A stretch of DNA of 16,838 bases from Candidatus Bathyarchaeota archaeon (GTDB lineage: Archaea; Thermoproteota; Bathyarchaeia; 40CM-2-53-6; FEN-987): NCBI GenBank assembly GCA_003152955.1, contig PMBQ01000213.1, positions 1-16,838 of the forward strand. The letters run 5' to 3'. The first letter of the stretch is position 1. Every line of letters starts with the position of its first letter. The translations under genes and the position numbers were made by a program. The notes below the pieces were generated by a model. That model was given only the letters and a program-made list of their open reading frames with translations. It did not search any database and was not told the DNA's origin. Shown here in pieces: positions 7,029 through 14,718 of this stretch.

Positions 7029-7785
7029 AAATAGAATAAGGCAACAACCTTTCCTGATTCCGCGATTGTTCGGTTTGATGTTGGATAAATGCTTCTTGCC
7101 TACGGTTCCACTGGTCTTCCCAATTGCCACTCCAGTCAATTGAAACCTTTCCATCCCTCACATGGATCCTTTCGTCTACGTGGAGCTGTATGGCTTTCGA
7201 GTAGGTCCGATGTTCCTGGATCAAAATCCGATGCGCCAAGGTTTCTGGTGAATCTTCGTCTTCGACTGGGACAATGCTTTGCAGTATGATAGGTCCTCCG
7301 TCTATGCTATTGTCAACATAGTGTACGGTGCAACCAGATTCTTTCTCACCCGCACGAAGCACCGCAGCATGAACGCGTTCGCCAAACATTCCGCGTCCAC
7401 CAAATCTGCTCAGATCCTTCGCAGGGTGGATGTTCATTATGCATAGATTGTATGCGTCAATTACGCGCGGGCCCAGGACTTGCATGAACCCTGCGAGGGC
7501 TATCAAGTCAATTCGATTTTTCGATAGGGTTTCGAATGCTTTCTCGTCAAACATGTTTCGGGCTGTTTCTCTTTCCTGTTTGCTCGCGAATCTCCTGCCG
7601 AAGACTCCCTCTATAAGTGAAACAGGGATCGATCTCTCTCTAGCGAAATCGGCCGCAGATGCTTCGGGGACGTTGGTGACTAGCAGACTTACTTGAATAT
7701 CCCGCAGGATACCCATTCCAGTGTGGTCGACTATTGCCCGAAAATTCGATCCTCGACCAGAGGCGAAAACCGCTAGATGTTTCAT
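7027..7785 (-). CDS. purN: Phosphoribosylglycinamide formyltransferase (10-formyl-THF dependent) with C-terminal tail
   Basis: Transfers a formyl group from 10-formyl-tetrahydrofolate to GAR, giving FGAR (step 3). The 252-residue frame shows FASGRGSN (7-14) for the phosphoribosyl group, LAGFMQVLGP (97-106), and the catalytic triad: Asn118 and His120 in MNIHP, and Asp162 in NSIDGGPIILQ. The segment between HP and the Asp (KDLSRFGGRGMFGERVHAAVL) is an archaeal-type version of the bacterial loop. Usual PurN is about 190-215 residues; here a tail of about 36 residues follows SIDW (217-252). It is rich in Trp, Gln, Arg and Glu and likely helical, with no recognised domain. The ATG at 7785 overlaps the TGA of purD by 4 bp, so translation is coupled. 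PurE follows 15 bp downstream. Confidence 0.94.
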   Translation of the reverse strand: MKHLAVFASGRGSNFRAIVDHTGMGILRDIQVSLLVTNVPEASAADFARERSIPVSLIEGVFGRRFASKQERETARNMFDEKAFETLSKNRIDLIALAGFMQVLGPRVIDAYNLCIMNIHPAKDLSRFGGRGMFGERVHAAVLRAGEKESGCTVHYVDNSIDGGPIILQSIVPVEDEDSPETLAHRILIQEHRTYSKAIQLHVDERIHVRDGKVSIDWSGNWEDQWNRRQEAFIQHQTEQSRNQERLLPYSI

Positions 7786-9167
7786 ACGATCCCTACTTGC
7801 GGAGCCTTGGCTGGCGGAAGATCAGCGCCGAGCAATTTCATGTGGTTAATTCGTTTCTGAATCAAGGACGATGTTCCAATATCTCTACGATGCCTCAAAG
7901 GACCCTTGATATGTGCAGTTGCTTCTTCCGCAATTCTCTCAGCTGCCTCTATCGTATCGCTAACTCCCACTAAGCCGATCGTTCTTGACGTTGTCGTCAC
8001 GACTCTTTCGCCATTCATGTCAACACTGGCGTAGAAGAGCTGTGCGCCGCATCTTGCCACAGCCTCTGTATCTATCGAGATTGGCTGTCCACTATCCGGG
8101 TGTTCAGGATAGTTCACAGGCACTAGGTATTTGCACACTGTGGCCTTCCGATCGAAGGAGACATGTTTCTGCTTGAGTGTTCCCTCAGCGACCCTCAGAC
8201 ACACCTCCGCGAAGTCTGTTGTGAGTATTGAGAGGACGTTCATTGCTTCAGGATCGCCGAACCGGCAGTTGAATTCAATGAGTTTTGGAGTTGGCTTTTC
8301 CTCATTTGCACCTTTCGCTAGCATGAACTGCCCGTAGAGTATGCCTCTATACTCTTCACCTGTGTCTTTGTTCAGAGAGCGTACAACATCGAGCATTATT
8401 CCAGAGCTGAATGCTAGATCTTCATTGGAGACGAAAGGTAAGAGATGATCGTAGTCACTGTAACTTCCCATTCCGCCTGTGTTGGGGCCAGAGTCGTATT
8501 CGTATGCTCTTTTGTGGTCTTGTACAAGCGGCATCACATGGATGTCATGTCCGTCGACGAAGGCTTGGAGTGAGTATTCCTCTCCCTCAAGTTTCTCCTC
8601 GACCACGAGTCTCTGAACGGCCCCTATCTTGTTGCAGAGGACTTCTCTTGCATATGCCACCTCATCCTCCTTGGTTCTAAGATCTTCACCTGAAACCTTG
8701 ACTCCCTTACCTCCGGTTAGACCTGCAGGCTTGATTGCTACTGGGCCAGCAGTTTTGAGAAATGATTCGGCCGATCGAATGTCACTAAAGACACGGTACA
8801 ACGGATTACCAGGAATGTCGTGTTTGTTGAGAAGTTCTCTGCAAAATGCTTTGTCGCCCTCCAGAGCGGCTAGTTTCTGCGTGGGCCCCACAGACCTTAT
8901 CCCGATCTCGTTGAGGGCGTTCACGACACCTTTGACTAACGGGGCCTCCGGACCAACGAAGACCAGTTCTGCGCGCTTCTGTTCTGCATAATCTGCAACT
9001 GCTCTAGGATCGCTTATTGGTAAGACTGATGACTCGTTTGCGAGTCTCATTATCGCAGGATTCCGCGAGCTCATCGCTGCATAGAGTTGAACTTCTGAAG
9101 ACTTGACAAGGGACGCTGCGATGGCATGTTCTCTTGCGCCTGAGCCCACGAGCAGGACACGTGTCAA
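7782..9167 (-). CDS. purD: Phosphoribosylamine-glycine ligase (GAR synthetase)
   Basis: Joins phosphoribosylamine and glycine with ATP to give GAR, step 2 of the pathway. This is an ATP-grasp enzyme of 461 residues, longer than the 429 of E. coli, with archaeal-type insertions. Motifs: VLLVGSGAREHA (4-15) N-terminal domain; VGPEAPLVKG (71-80); the ATP-grasp strand and loop AIKPAGLTGGKGVKV (144-158); SGPNTGGMGSYS; and LIEFNCRFGDPEAM for metal and phosphate binding. The start is TTG 9167, with GGAG (9176-9179) 8 nt upstream. It overlaps the TGA of purF in the form TTGA, so a non-ATG start is used at a coupled junction. The stop overlaps purN. Confidence 0.96.
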   Translation of the reverse strand: MTRVLLVGSGAREHAIAASLVKSSEVQLYAAMSSRNPAIMRLANESSVLPISDPRAVADYAEQKRAELVFVGPEAPLVKGVVNALNEIGIRSVGPTQKLAALEGDKAFCRELLNKHDIPGNPLYRVFSDIRSAESFLKTAGPVAIKPAGLTGGKGVKVSGEDLRTKEDEVAYAREVLCNKIGAVQRLVVEEKLEGEEYSLQAFVDGHDIHVMPLVQDHKRAYEYDSGPNTGGMGSYSDYDHLLPFVSNEDLAFSSGIMLDVVRSLNKDTGEEYRGILYGQFMLAKGANEEKPTPKLIEFNCRFGDPEAMNVLSILTTDFAEVCLRVAEGTLKQKHVSFDRKATVCKYLVPVNYPEHPDSGQPISIDTEAVARCGAQLFYASVDMNGERVVTTTSRTIGLVGVSDTIEAAERIAEEATAHIKGPLRHRRDIGTSSLIQKRINHMKLLGADLPPAKAPQVGIV

Positions 9168-10624
9168 CGCTCGGTCTCCCAGTACCTCACACTCTGCGCT
9201 TTTCCGCGCATTTCATCAGCGATCTTCTGTGCGAGGGGTGTGGGGTATTGTCCAGTCAAGCACGCCAAGCATGTTTCTTGTGTGGGAAAGCCAATTGCAT
9301 CAAGCAGTCCGTCAATCGTCTGGTAGCAGAGCGCGTCTGCTCCCACCGTCTGGCGAATTTGATCTATTGACTTTGTTGATGCGATTAGTTCCGAATGTGA
9401 TGCCATATCGATTCCGTAGAAGCATGCGGATTTCACGGGAGGGCAGGTTACCCAAACCTCGACTCGGTTCGCGCCAGCTTCTTTGAGCAAATTGACAATC
9501 TTTCTCATTGTCGTTCCGCGAACTATACTATCGTCGACGAGGAGAACGTTTTTGCTGTGAACAACCGCTCGGACAGCGTTTAGTTTTAGCCTTACTGCAT
9601 TGTCTCGGCCTTCTTGGCTGGGCATAATGAAGGTTCTGCCTACGTAACGGTTTTTGATGAGCCCTTCTAGGACAGGGATTCCGGTTTCACGGGAGATTCC
9701 TTCGGCTGCAGGACGGGCCGTATCGGGAACTGGCACGATCACATCTGCGTGAGTTTTGTATCTGCGTGCTAGGTTTTTCCCCAGCTTTATTCTGACCACG
9801 TATACGTCCTTATCATCGATGGTTGAATCAGGTCGGCTGAAGTACACGTATTCGAACATGCATCTGGCGTGATGATTTTGCTCTACCAGTTGCATTCTGA
9901 TCGGTTGTTCGTGTTGACGCGCTATTACTAGTTCGCCTGGCTGTACGTTGGAGAAATTGTGAATGCCGTTTATGTCAAGCGCGACACTCTCTGAAGCGAA
10001 CATGAGCAGGCCATCGTTTTCTCCGAAGCAAAGTGGTCGAAATCCGTTGGGATCTCTGAAAGCGATTAGTTCCCCGCTTCCCGTCAGAGCGAGTACAGAG
10101 TAGGCTCCTTCAAATCGAACGACACACTTCTTGACTGCCTTCTCAATATCACCTCCCTCAGACAGCTCGTCTGCAAGAATCTTCAGCATGACTTCTGAAT
10201 CACAGGTTGCGGAGATGAACGTGCCCTTTGCTCGCAGATCTTGGCAGAGTTGGGGGAAGTTCACGAGATTGCCATTGTGACACAGCGCAACGCCTCCTTT
10301 GGGTCGATCTGAAAAGTAGGGTTGAGCAAAATCCTCGAGCTTCTGTGGATCATTTGACGTCGCAGAATCTGCAGGTTGACCGACTGTGGAATATCTGACA
10401 TGCCCTATTCCGATCGGCCCTGCTAGGTCGCTGAACTGTTCCACATTTCCTATGAGGCCCAATCGTTTCTTGTGATAGAATCTAGTCTTGTCTAGAGTAT
10501 AGATTCCGCACGCTTCCTGCCCGCGGTGCTGCAGAGCGAGGAGACCAAGCCAGATATTTTTCGTCACATTACCTTGGGTGTTGATCGCCCCTACGACACC
10601 ACAGCTTTCTCTTACTTCAGCCAA
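9164..10624 (-). CDS. purF: Amidophosphoribosyltransferase, propeptide and Fe-S type
   Basis: Catalyses the committed step, PRPP plus glutamine to phosphoribosylamine. The 486-residue protein has an N-terminal Ntn glutaminase domain: after a 7-residue propeptide (MAEVRES) comes Cys8 of CGVVGA, the nucleophile exposed by self-processing. The C-terminal phosphoribosyltransferase domain has the PRPP loop VLLVDDSIVRGTT (360-372). Cys255 (ARCMFEY), Cys401 (SACFYGID), Cys452 and Cys455 (CLAC) match the four 4Fe-4S ligands of the Bacillus subtilis enzyme, so an oxygen-sensitive cluster is likely. The TTG start at 10624 has GGAGGA (10635-10640) 10 nt upstream. It overlaps the end of purL by 13 bp, and its stop overlaps the purD start. 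Confidence 0.97.
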   Translation of the reverse strand: MAEVRESCGVVGAINTQGNVTKNIWLGLLALQHRGQEACGIYTLDKTRFYHKKRLGLIGNVEQFSDLAGPIGIGHVRYSTVGQPADSATSNDPQKLEDFAQPYFSDRPKGGVALCHNGNLVNFPQLCQDLRAKGTFISATCDSEVMLKILADELSEGGDIEKAVKKCVVRFEGAYSVLALTGSGELIAFRDPNGFRPLCFGENDGLLMFASESVALDINGIHNFSNVQPGELVIARQHEQPIRMQLVEQNHHARCMFEYVYFSRPDSTIDDKDVYVVRIKLGKNLARRYKTHADVIVPVPDTARPAAEGISRETGIPVLEGLIKNRYVGRTFIMPSQEGRDNAVRLKLNAVRAVVHSKNVLLVDDSIVRGTTMRKIVNLLKEAGANRVEVWVTCPPVKSACFYGIDMASHSELIASTKSIDQIRQTVGADALCYQTIDGLLDAIGFPTQETCLACLTGQYPTPLAQKIADEMRGKAQSVRYWETER

Positions 10625-12810
10625 GGTTCCAAAATCCTCCGAAACGAATCTACATAGGCCACGTGCATCGCGTGCAAACTCGATTGAAGCTCGCTATTTG
10701 ACAGCGCGAGAGTCAACGATTTTCCGCCCACCTTGCCGATTATGGCGGCAGGAACATCGTGCTTCGACATTACCCCAAGAACTTGATCAGGATTGTTTGT
10801 GGACAATAGAAACCTTGAGTTCGATTCTGAGAACAAGAGTTCATCATCCCGCATCTCATCTCGAGGGAGTTTTCGCAGGTCAGCTGTGACTCCTTTGTCT
10901 GAAGCTATTGCCATCTCTGCCATTGCAATCGCCAGACCTCCCTTGGAGCAGTCATGACAGGCCGCGACTAGTTTGCCTCTAATACACTCAAGCACTGCGA
11001 CTTGCGTCTCCTTTTCAGTCTGGAAATCCAGGGAGGGGGGTATCGTACCGGTCAGCCCTAGCAGGTGGTAGTATTCGGAACCTTCGAGCTCTCGCCGAGT
11101 CTTTCCGATGACGACAATTGTTTCGTTGTCCTGTTTGAACGCCATCTTTGTAACGTGTTCGGGGCGGTCAATCAGGCCGAGGACAGTGACGACTGGTGAT
11201 GATTTTATCGCTTTTCCAGTATCTTCGTCTTGATTGTAGAAGCTGACCTTCCCGCCTACACAGGGCAATGACATTGCTCTGGCGAAGTCTGCCATACCCT
11301 TGACTGCCTGTGAAAACGCCCAGAAGATTTCTTCCTCGTTAGGATCGCCAAACTGGCAGTGGTCTAGCCATGCAATTGGTTCTGCTCCGACAGCGGTGAC
11401 ATTGCGGCAGCATTCTGCGAGAACGCTGGCGCCTCCCACATACGGGTCTAGATCACAGATTCGTGCATTTCCATCGACCTTGATAGCAGCAAACTTTCCA
11501 TTAGGCAACTTCAGTACCGCAGCGTCAGAGTCACCTGGTTTCGCTACGGTTCTGAGTCCAACCTCATGGTCATACTGGCGAAACACCCATTCTTTGCTTG
11601 CGATTGTCGGGGACGCCAACAAATCTAGAAGAATCTTCTCAAGATCCTCAGGCATTCTTGGTCGGGCATTATCGCTTCGGACTTTCTGTGGGCGACCGTT
11701 TCGGGGAATGATCGGAGCGTTTGCGAGAAAACTTGTTGGAAGACTGGCTAAGGTTTCCGTCGGGCGTTTGATCAAGATCGTTCCTGTTGAAGTTACTTCT
11801 CCAATGCGGGATGATGAGACGCCATATTTCTGCATAATACGGTGTAGAGTCTCTTCGCTGCCATTCTTCACGACGAGGAGCATTCGTTCTTGTGATTCCG
11901 AGATCAGGACCTCAATCGGGCTCATGTCTGGCTCGCGAATAGGTATCTCATCCAAGTAGACCTCGATACCTGTGCCGCCCTTGTCGGCCAACTCAGAGAG
12001 CCCGGTGGCCAGGCCTCCTCCACCCAAGTCTTTGCAGCCTCTCAGAAGCCCAACCCGACTCGCTTCCAAAGTTGCTTCAATGATGAGTTTCTTCATGAAT
12101 GGGTCTGGAATCTGGACTGACGACCTCTCTTTCTCTGCGTCAACGGCTAGTGTTCGAGAGGCGAATGTTGCACCGTGAATCCCGTCACGACCGGTCGAAC
12201 CTCCGATTAGATACACACTATCGCCCGGGCTGGTTGCCTGAGCTAGAAGCAACTCGTCCTTTTTTCCAAGTCCGAGGCATGCCACGTCTACAAGGCAGTT
12301 TCTCTCGAAACACTCATCAAACTCTATCTCTCCCGCAACAGTCGGCACTCCAATACAATTGCCGTAGTCAGCGATCCCGCGAACTACGTTCTTCAATATC
12401 CATTTTGAGTGATCACTGTTTGTGATCTCGCCGAACTTCAGAGCGTCCAGTAATGCGATGGGAGTCGTTCCCATGCAGAGAATATCCCGGACAACGCCAC
12501 CTATCCCTGTCGCCGCTCCACCATAAGGGTCGATTGCGCTTGGATGGTTATGGCTCTCTATGTGGAGAGTCAAAACATAGCCGTCCCCAATATCGACCAC
12601 GCCCGAATCGTATCCAGGACCAACCAATACGCGGCTTCCTTCTGTGGGAAGCTGTTTGAGGATCGGTTTTGATGATTTGTAACTGCAATGCTCACTCCAT
12701 TCGGCGTCGATCATAGACCATTCGAGAGCAGTTGGTTCTCTACCAAGCTGCTGGCGAGCGTAGTGCATTTCGTCTGGTGTCAGTGTGGTTTCGAGGTCTC
12801 CCACTAGCAT
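10612..12810 (-). CDS. purL: Phosphoribosylformylglycinamidine synthase, PurL subunit (small form)
   Basis: This is the synthetase subunit of the FGAR amidotransferase (FGAR to FGAM), working with PurQ, which supplies ammonia, and PurS. The product is 732 residues, the size of the small archaeal/Gram-positive PurL and not the roughly 1300-residue bacterial fusion. Visible motifs: EWSEHCSYKSS (about 37-47) with the catalytic His41; ESHNHPSAIDPYGGAATGIGG (85-105); KDLGGGGLATG; and SQERMLLVV, with a second related half in the C-terminal part (VGGASVLAECCRNV, HDCSKGGLAIAMAE), the tandem PurM-like fold. I chose ATG 12810 over GTG 12819 because GGAG (12819-12822) is 8 nt before the ATG. It overlaps the TAG of purQ by 7 bp. 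Confidence 0.96.
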   Translation of the reverse strand: MLVGDLETTLTPDEMHYARQQLGREPTALEWSMIDAEWSEHCSYKSSKPILKQLPTEGSRVLVGPGYDSGVVDIGDGYVLTLHIESHNHPSAIDPYGGAATGIGGVVRDILCMGTTPIALLDALKFGEITNSDHSKWILKNVVRGIADYGNCIGVPTVAGEIEFDECFERNCLVDVACLGLGKKDELLLAQATSPGDSVYLIGGSTGRDGIHGATFASRTLAVDAEKERSSVQIPDPFMKKLIIEATLEASRVGLLRGCKDLGGGGLATGLSELADKGGTGIEVYLDEIPIREPDMSPIEVLISESQERMLLVVKNGSEETLHRIMQKYGVSSSRIGEVTSTGTILIKRPTETLASLPTSFLANAPIIPRNGRPQKVRSDNARPRMPEDLEKILLDLLASPTIASKEWVFRQYDHEVGLRTVAKPGDSDAAVLKLPNGKFAAIKVDGNARICDLDPYVGGASVLAECCRNVTAVGAEPIAWLDHCQFGDPNEEEIFWAFSQAVKGMADFARAMSLPCVGGKVSFYNQDEDTGKAIKSSPVVTVLGLIDRPEHVTKMAFKQDNETIVVIGKTRRELEGSEYYHLLGLTGTIPPSLDFQTEKETQVAVLECIRGKLVAACHDCSKGGLAIAMAEMAIASDKGVTADLRKLPRDEMRDDELLFSESNSRFLLSTNNPDQVLGVMSKHDVPAAIIGKVGGKSLTLALSNSELQSSLHAMHVAYVDSFRRILEPWLK

Positions 12811-13472
12811 CGTGCCCACTCCACCATGGATTCAAAGATTCTGCGCCCATCTATCCCGCCCAGTTCAGGCTCGCTCGCGCGTTCCGGATGAGGCATCATG
12901 CCAACAACATTCCCCTTTTCGTTCGAGACAGCTGCTATACCTCGTGATGTCCCTGTCGGGTTCTCATCAGCATATTTCATGACAACCCGACCTTCCGCTT
13001 CCAATCCGTCCAAGACCTTTTCATCGACGAAGAATCGGCCTTCATTGTGAGCAATTGGCATACGGATCTTGAAACCTTTCTTCAATGAAGAAGTAAATGC
13101 CGTCTTATCGCTATCAATGCTAAGATTCATCCACCTACATACGAATTTGAGAGATGTATTACGCAGAAGTGCTCCTGGCAGCAGTCCGGCTTCGATTAGG
13201 ATCTGGAAACCGTTGCAGATCCCCAGAACCGGTTTGCCTTCACCAGCCATCTCAATGATGGCTTTTGTAGCTGGCGAGTGTGCTGCTATTGCGCCGCCTC
13301 TGAGGTGGTCTCCGAAACTGAATCCGCCTGGCAGAACCACGGCGTCGTAGTGGCCGTCTTTGAATTCGTTGTGCCAGATAAGTTCGGCATCGAGCTTCAT
13401 CACGTTCTTCAGCACGTGAACAGTGTCGAGGTCACAGTTACTGCCCGGGAACTGGATGACGGCGACTTTCAA
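12804..13472 (-). CDS. purQ: Phosphoribosylformylglycinamidine synthase, glutaminase subunit PurQ
   Basis: Class I glutamine amidotransferase that hydrolyses glutamine and passes ammonia to PurL. Of its 222 residues, Cys86 in LGICNGFQ is the nucleophile, and His195 and Glu197 in MMPHPERA complete the triad. VIQFPGSNCD (5-14) and LPGGFSFGDHLRGG (47-60) are family signatures. The length is normal. The start is a TTG at 13472, only 2 bp after the purS stop; no ATG or strong Shine-Dalgarno offers a better choice, so coupling to purS probably drives initiation. The end overlaps purL. Confidence 0.96.
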   Translation of the reverse strand: MKVAVIQFPGSNCDLDTVHVLKNVMKLDAELIWHNEFKDGHYDAVVLPGGFSFGDHLRGGAIAAHSPATKAIIEMAGEGKPVLGICNGFQILIEAGLLPGALLRNTSLKFVCRWMNLSIDSDKTAFTSSLKKGFKIRMPIAHNEGRFFVDEKVLDGLEAEGRVVMKYADENPTGTSRGIAAVSNEKGNVVGMMPHPERASEPELGGIDGRRIFESMVEWARC

Positions 13473-13474
13473 GT

Positions 13475-13735
13475 TTACGCCCTTACTCTGACACTAAGTG
13501 AATGAGCTACGGGGTTGTAGATCCTCAAATCGTTGCACATAGAGACAACATGGTCGCGCGCTTCTTCTTCGTTCGCAGCCTCCACTTTGACGGCTAACAA
13601 CTTGCCTGTGCGTACTTCTTTCACTGAATCGAGCCCGCTCTTGTGGATGAGATCGCGCATTATCGTCTCCCCTTCCGGATCGCGAGCTTGGGGCTTGTTA
13701 GATATCACGATCTCAACTGAGAATATGGGGGTCAT
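13475..13735 (-). CDS. purS: Phosphoribosylformylglycinamidine synthase, PurS subunit
   Basis: Small bridging subunit needed to assemble PurL with PurQ. It is 86 residues, the normal PurS length. DPEGETI (19-25), VKEVRTGKLLAVKV (38-51) and a C-terminal CNDLRIYNPVAHS (67-79) match the family pattern DPxG, (V)RxGK and C..L..NPV.E. The ATG at 13735 overlaps the TGA of purC (ATGA), so translation is coupled. Its position between purC and purQ is the usual one in clusters that have the three-part enzyme. Confidence 0.95.
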   Translation of the reverse strand: MTPIFSVEIVISNKPQARDPEGETIMRDLIHKSGLDSVKEVRTGKLLAVKVEAANEEEARDHVVSMCNDLRIYNPVAHSLSVRVRA

Positions 13736-14442
13736 TGCATAACTCTCTTGAACGGTTCGGCATATCCTAGTTCAAAGACCTGAGGCAAATCCTTCCGGAA
13801 CCTGTCTTTGTCTAGGATTTCCCTCGTTTCCTTGTCCCAGAGCCTCCAAGAATCAGGACTCAGCTCGTCACCGATTAGTAATGCTCCCTTGTGATCACGC
13901 CCAAACTCCAGTTTGAAGTCCACGAGGATTGCGCCGCGTTCATCGAAGAATCTCTCAAGTAGGACTCCAGTTCTTAGGGTCGTCTGTTTCATCTGTTCGA
14001 TTTCGGAATCATTTGCCAACTTCAACAATTTCAGGTGTTCGTCTCTGAGCATTGGGTCGTGAAGTGCATCATCTTTCAGGTAGAACTCAACGATTGGGAA
14101 CGTGAGTCTGTCACCGTTCTGGAAATGTTTCCCGACACCGATAAAATGTCCCGCGGCTCGAATTCTGCAGACAACTTCCACAGGGATCATTTCGAGCCTC
14201 GTGACGAGTAAGCGTGTGTCGTCGAGCTGTTTGATGAAGTGAGTGGGAATTTCGTTCTCGGCAAGAATCTGGTAAAGTCTTGCGGTTATTGTCGCGTTGA
14301 CCTTTCCCTTTCCGGGTAGAAGGTCGTGCTTCTTTCCGTCTCCAGCGGTGATATCGTCCCGAAAGGCAAGAATGACCTGACTCGGTTCAGAGGTGGAGGT
14401 TACGGTCTTGGTTTTGCCCGCGGCAAGCTGCAAGATTGACAT
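13732..14442 (-). CDS. purC: SAICAR synthetase
   Basis: Catalyses ATP-dependent condensation of CAIR with aspartate to SAICAR. The product is 236 residues, the normal length. Visible: AGKTKTV (8-14) nucleotide-binding start, FRDDITAGDGKKH (27-39), LEMIPVEVVCRIRAAG (83-98), PIVEFYLKDDALHDPM (116-131), LVDFKLEFG (173-181) and IGDELSPDSWRLWD (190-203). The usual VVVRN ahead of AAG is VVCRI here, a small departure. ATG 14442 opens the run of overlapping pur genes; there is no Shine-Dalgarno, so a leaderless or short-leader transcript is possible. Upstream is a 276-bp gap with repeated motifs. Confidence 0.96.
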   Translation of the reverse strand: MSILQLAAGKTKTVTSTSEPSQVILAFRDDITAGDGKKHDLLPGKGKVNATITARLYQILAENEIPTHFIKQLDDTRLLVTRLEMIPVEVVCRIRAAGHFIGVGKHFQNGDRLTFPIVEFYLKDDALHDPMLRDEHLKLLKLANDSEIEQMKQTTLRTGVLLERFFDERGAILVDFKLEFGRDHKGALLIGDELSPDSWRLWDKETREILDKDRFRKDLPQVFELGYAEPFKRVMQ

Positions 14443-14718
14443 GTTCTAATAAATTTAGCCCATACCGTAAAAACCATTCTTGAATCATTCATGTTAAGGA
14501 ATTTCCGTCTGTTCTGTTTGAGATTTCCGAAGTCCTTCTCTGTTTACCTTCTCATGTTAACGCCTGCAGATCGCGAGTTCGCATGAGCAGCTATCATTTC
14601 GACCAGCGTCGGCGATGACAATAACTCGTATCATCCAGCGCGTTGTGGTTTCCGAGCACGAAGTACGGGCATTGCTACCGCACGCCCAAGGATTAGTCTG
14701 AAGCTCTCAAACAGTGAT
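14443..14718 (-). promoter_or_regulatory. Probable purC operon promoter region
   Basis: This is a 276-bp gap between the purH stop and the purC start. In the minus-strand sense there is an AT-rich block (AAATTTATTA) ending 5 bp before the ATG and a TTTTTAC block at about -25 to -31, either of which might serve as a TATA element. TTAACATGA occurs twice, at 14489-14497 and 14552-14560, 63 bp apart, and ATTTCCG (plus-strand sense) occurs at 14501-14507 and 14523-14529. No tRNA or convincing ORF was found here. The promoter assignment rests on position and is inference. Confidence 0.4.

Noticed and set aside
8629..8991. 120-codon plus-strand frame opposite purD
   Set aside because: A shadow of purD, with no motif and no ribosome binding site.
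11300..11959. 219-codon plus-strand frame opposite purL
   Set aside because: Long, but antisense to a fully conserved gene. Its Ser/Arg-rich composition is what the complement of purL codons produces.
12811..12819. GTG start of purL three codons upstream
   Set aside because: The GGAG at 12819-12822 abuts this GTG but sits at the ideal 8 nt from the ATG at 12810.
14580..14660. Short minus-strand frame (MIRVIVIADAGRND..., 26 codons) in the purH-purC gap
   Set aside because: Too short, with no Shine-Dalgarno and no recognised similarity; it could easily arise by chance.
14611..14700. Possible C/D-box guide RNA in the purH-purC gap (GCGATGA ... CTGA)
   Set aside because: The C box has a mismatch, the two boxes are about 80 nt apart instead of the usual 50-65, and no convincing internal C'/D' boxes were found.
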